From the NCBI GenBank assembly GCA_028023455.1, contig JAQFVV010012420.1, forward strand, positions 1,674,001-1,738,000: a stretch of 64,000 nt of DNA. Reading direction: 5' to 3'. Below the pieces are notes generated by a model. That model was not told the origin of the DNA. It saw only the letters and a program-made list of their open reading frames with translations, and ran no database searches. The position numbers and the translations under genes were made by a program. This document shows, piece by piece, positions 61,601-64,000 of this stretch (within the stretch, counting starts at the first letter, position 1; every line of letters starts with the position of its first letter). Origin of the DNA: Epiperipatus broadwayi (lineage: Eukaryota; Onychophora; Udeonychophora; Euonychophora; Peripatidae).

Positions 61601-62299
61601 GTTGGGATCATTGTATCATGAATGAACTGGCCATCAATGAACTAGTAATTATCATAAAATTATAATACAAAGAATAGTCTTTAAGATGTAACCTTCTACA
61701 GAGAACTATATAGATGTCCACAATATACATACATACCATTATGTCCAAACTAGCTTTTGGGGTCACAAGGACTCTGATAACAATGAATAAGAGAAAATAA
61801 ATGTAGAATAATTATTCTCTATTTTAGCATTAAATAACTTCACAGGAATAATGATTAATACATATATTAATTAGAAATAATAATAAAATAAAAGATCTGC
61901 TAAGTATTATATAATACAAATAGACCATTTTGATTTTGACTGGTTACAAATACTATATATATTTTCATAGATTGAAAAACTAAACTACACATTAAAAGTA
62001 TTTAGATGGTAGTTTATATGTATGTAAATTGTAATAAGTATTAAGTAACATATATATGTATGCACACACATGCATGTCTAATATAAAATATTTCAATCAC
62101 ATTAAACCAATAAATATTATTTTATTTTAACCTAATGTAAATAATTAAATGTTAAATGTATGCATAATAATCACACACATACATGTGTATTCTAATATAA
62201 AAATAAACATTTTCCAATTATTAATTCTTGATTTGCATTTAAATTTATTGTTAACAATATTTTACTATTTAAAATCTGGAGGTTTGTATATCACTTTTA
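58616..62299. other. Mixed then AT-rich non-coding stretch
   Basis: A TATA-like TTTATAAGC beside CTCCGCCCATCC lies near 59330-59350 and could be a promoter or LTR remnant; no start of transcription or coding frame follows. A weak direct repeat of about 80 bp (GTATGTCGAGTTATTTAT at 60530 and GTATGTTGAGTTGTTATT at 60829, each followed by AAATTTGCC) is present. Around 60990-61105 several AAAAATATTTTTT-type words form small hairpins. Confidence 0.4.
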
Positions 62300-63535
62300 A
62301 TTGAAGCCTGTCCATTATAGTATGAGGTTTGGCTATCTTAATATATATCTGAGCACTTATAGCATATATGTGTAAAGATGGTAATCTGGACCAACTGATG
62401 ATTGCTGATTTAGCATCAAATACGTATATTGATGATTATTTATCTTTTTGACATATATGTGTTCAAGTGTATCAGTGTTATGAGATAGTGTGGAAAGTGG
62501 TAGGTCATGCGAAAGTCTGTGCTCATATACCATATATATTACATATATAGACACAGGTATATAATATGCCTGTTTCAGTTATTACATAATAGAGTTGTCT
62601 GCCCATCCCTCGTATATTTATTAAATGAATTATGTCCTGTACACGAGGGGTCAGATTGACCTTAGGTCAACATGAGTGTGATCAGAATCTCGGCCTCAGG
62701 GTGGCCTTTGAGCATTCCATCATCAGATTTTCAATTGGGTGGATGGTTGAAGAGTTGGAGGGTGGAGTAAATTGAAGCCTGTCCATTATAGTATGAGGTT
62801 TGGCTATCTTAATATATATCTGATCACTTATAGCATATATGTGTAGAGGTGGTAATCTGGACCAACTGATGATTGCTAATTTAGCATGAAATACATATAT
62901 TGGTGATTATTTATCTTTTTGACATATATGTGTTCAAGTGTATCAGTGTTATGAGATAGTGTGGAAAGTGGTAGGTCATGCGAAAGTCTGTGCTCATATA
63001 CCATATATATTACATATATAGACACAGGTATATAATATGCCTGTGTTTCAGTTATTACATAATAGAGATGTCTGCCCATCCCTTGTATATGTATTAAATG
63101 GATTATGTCCTGTACATGAGGGGTCAGATTGACCTTAGGTGAACATGGGTGTGATCAGAATCTCGGCCTCAGGGTGGCCTTTGAGCATTCCATCATCAGA
63201 TTTTCAATTGGATGGATGGTTGAAGAGTTGGAGTGTGGAGTAGATTGAAGCCTGTCCATTATAGTATGAGGTTTGGCTATCTTAATATATATCTGAGCAC
63301 TTATAGCATATATGTGTAGAGATGGTAATCTGGACCAACTGATGATTGCTGAATTAGCATGAAATACATATATTGGTGATTCATTTATCTTTTCGACATA
63401 TATGTGTTCAAGTGTATCAGTGTTATGAGATAGTGTGGAGAGTCGTGGGTCATGTGAAAGTCTGAGCTCATATACCCTATATATTACATATATAGACACA
63501 GGTATATAATAAGCCTGTGACTCAGTTATTATATC
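62300..63535 (+). repeat. Tandem array of about 472-bp units derived from foldback family B
   Basis: TTGAAGCCTGTCCATTATAG recurs at 62301, 62772 and 63245, giving periods of 471 and 473. The first unit is truncated at its left. Each full unit is the family B centre (TCTGCCCATCCCT..., GTCAGATTGACCTTAGGT) plus the right half, ending in the hairpin ACACAGG...CCTGTGT. The units are nearly identical, far closer than the dispersed family B copies. Units 1 and 2 share variants (CATGCGAAAGTCT, CCATATATATTACA) that unit 3 and the 39.7 kb copy lack. The recurring 65-114-codon minus-strand frames are by-products of the repeat. Confidence 0.9.
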
Positions 63536-64000
63536 CTTAAAATAGATATTCAGTGATTTAATTATATTGTTTAACTTTAGAATAAATCCTTTACAAATAA
63601 CATAATAAATTCTAAGAAAAACATATTTAGAGTGCCTATTTTCCAGAGACTTTTAATCCTTGTCCAGAAGCTTCAGTGGTTGTTATTTTTTGTTACTGAT
63701 AAAAAAAAATTTCATTAATTGCTAATTTATTTAGCAAAAAAAAATATTTTAAAACAAATTAATACAGTAGAAAATAATTTATCAAGAATAATTAAATATT
63801 TTTTATTTAGAACAATAAACAGAAATAAATCTTCATTAATTTGCAAGTTAAAATTTGAAATTATATGTCAATATATTTTTGCTTACTAGTCAATAAAATC
63901 TATTTGCACTCCATGCATTGGTAAAATATATTTCATGCATGTACTGTATATATAAGACTAACAGTAGATTTATTTCATATATGTTTTTATGCATACATAA
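63536..64000. other. AT-rich non-coding stretch
   Basis: Nothing recognisable. Confidence 0.5.

Noticed and set aside
62357-63499. Recurring minus-strand frame beginning MSIYVIY, also at 39819-40016
   Set aside because: It follows the boundaries of the family B half-element in every copy and varies in length with small indels, so it is a by-product of a repeat. Copies have no codon-position bias visible by eye.
1-64000. CRISPR array, operons or prokaryotic gene clusters
   Set aside because: No regularly spaced short repeats with unique spacers and no dense coding; all repeats found are eukaryotic-type mobile elements or microsatellites.

Overview
This window looks like nuclear DNA from an animal. 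By eye it is roughly three-quarters A+T, CG dinucleotides are scarce, TA tracts are everywhere, and there are no operons, ribosome-binding sites or long reading frames. The retroelement families seen (CR1-type LINE with PHD and esterase domains, RTE-type LINE, Ty3/gypsy) and the tRNA-derived SINE-like heads fit an invertebrate such as a mollusc, possibly a cephalopod. A cnidarian or flatworm cannot be excluded from sequence alone. I find no intact protein-coding gene, no rRNA, no functional tRNA and no CRISPR. The longest open frame is 122 codons, and nearly all open frames are chance or repeat-derived.

Layout. 0-9 kb: low-copy tandem duplications, two tRNA-like SINE heads, two copies of foldback family A, a compact copy of foldback family B, and repeat family C. 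9-11.5 kb: a 65-bp-arm MITE-like element, a 19-bp-stem hairpin element and a third family A copy. 13.4-14.6 kb, minus strand: a dead RTE-type reverse transcriptase. 16.0-17.2 kb, plus strand: a dead Ty3/gypsy RNase H end and integrase. 19.6-21.1 kb: a SINE head, a purine/pyrimidine trinucleotide tract and a palindrome. 26.5-27.2 kb: a full palindromic family B element. 27.2-34.4 kb: a less AT-rich, unidentified stretch. 34.4-39.5 kb: the remains of a nearly full-length CR1 LINE (PHD, coiled coil, SGNH esterase, AP endonuclease, reverse transcriptase, C-terminal zinc knuckle), split by a 770-bp nested insertion. 39.7-44.8 kb: half of a family B element, the largest family A palindrome, another family B palindrome and a further palindrome. 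50.6-51.6 kb: a 556-bp palindrome beside a second family C copy. 54.4 kb: a hammerhead-like hairpin. 55.6-59.5 kb: a second less AT-rich stretch. 62.3-63.5 kb: a young tandem array of about 472-bp units made from the right half of family B.

How it works together. The window is a graveyard of mobile DNA rather than a gene neighbourhood. Its most striking property is the number of long inverted repeats (at least nine structures from about six unrelated families). These include foldback elements caught at several stages of internal deletion, and one family whose half-element has become a tandem repeat. No new enzymatic or defence system is visible. The closest things to novelty are the foldback families, the satellite born from one of them, and an exon-like, membrane-protein-like frame inside the insertion that split the CR1 element.
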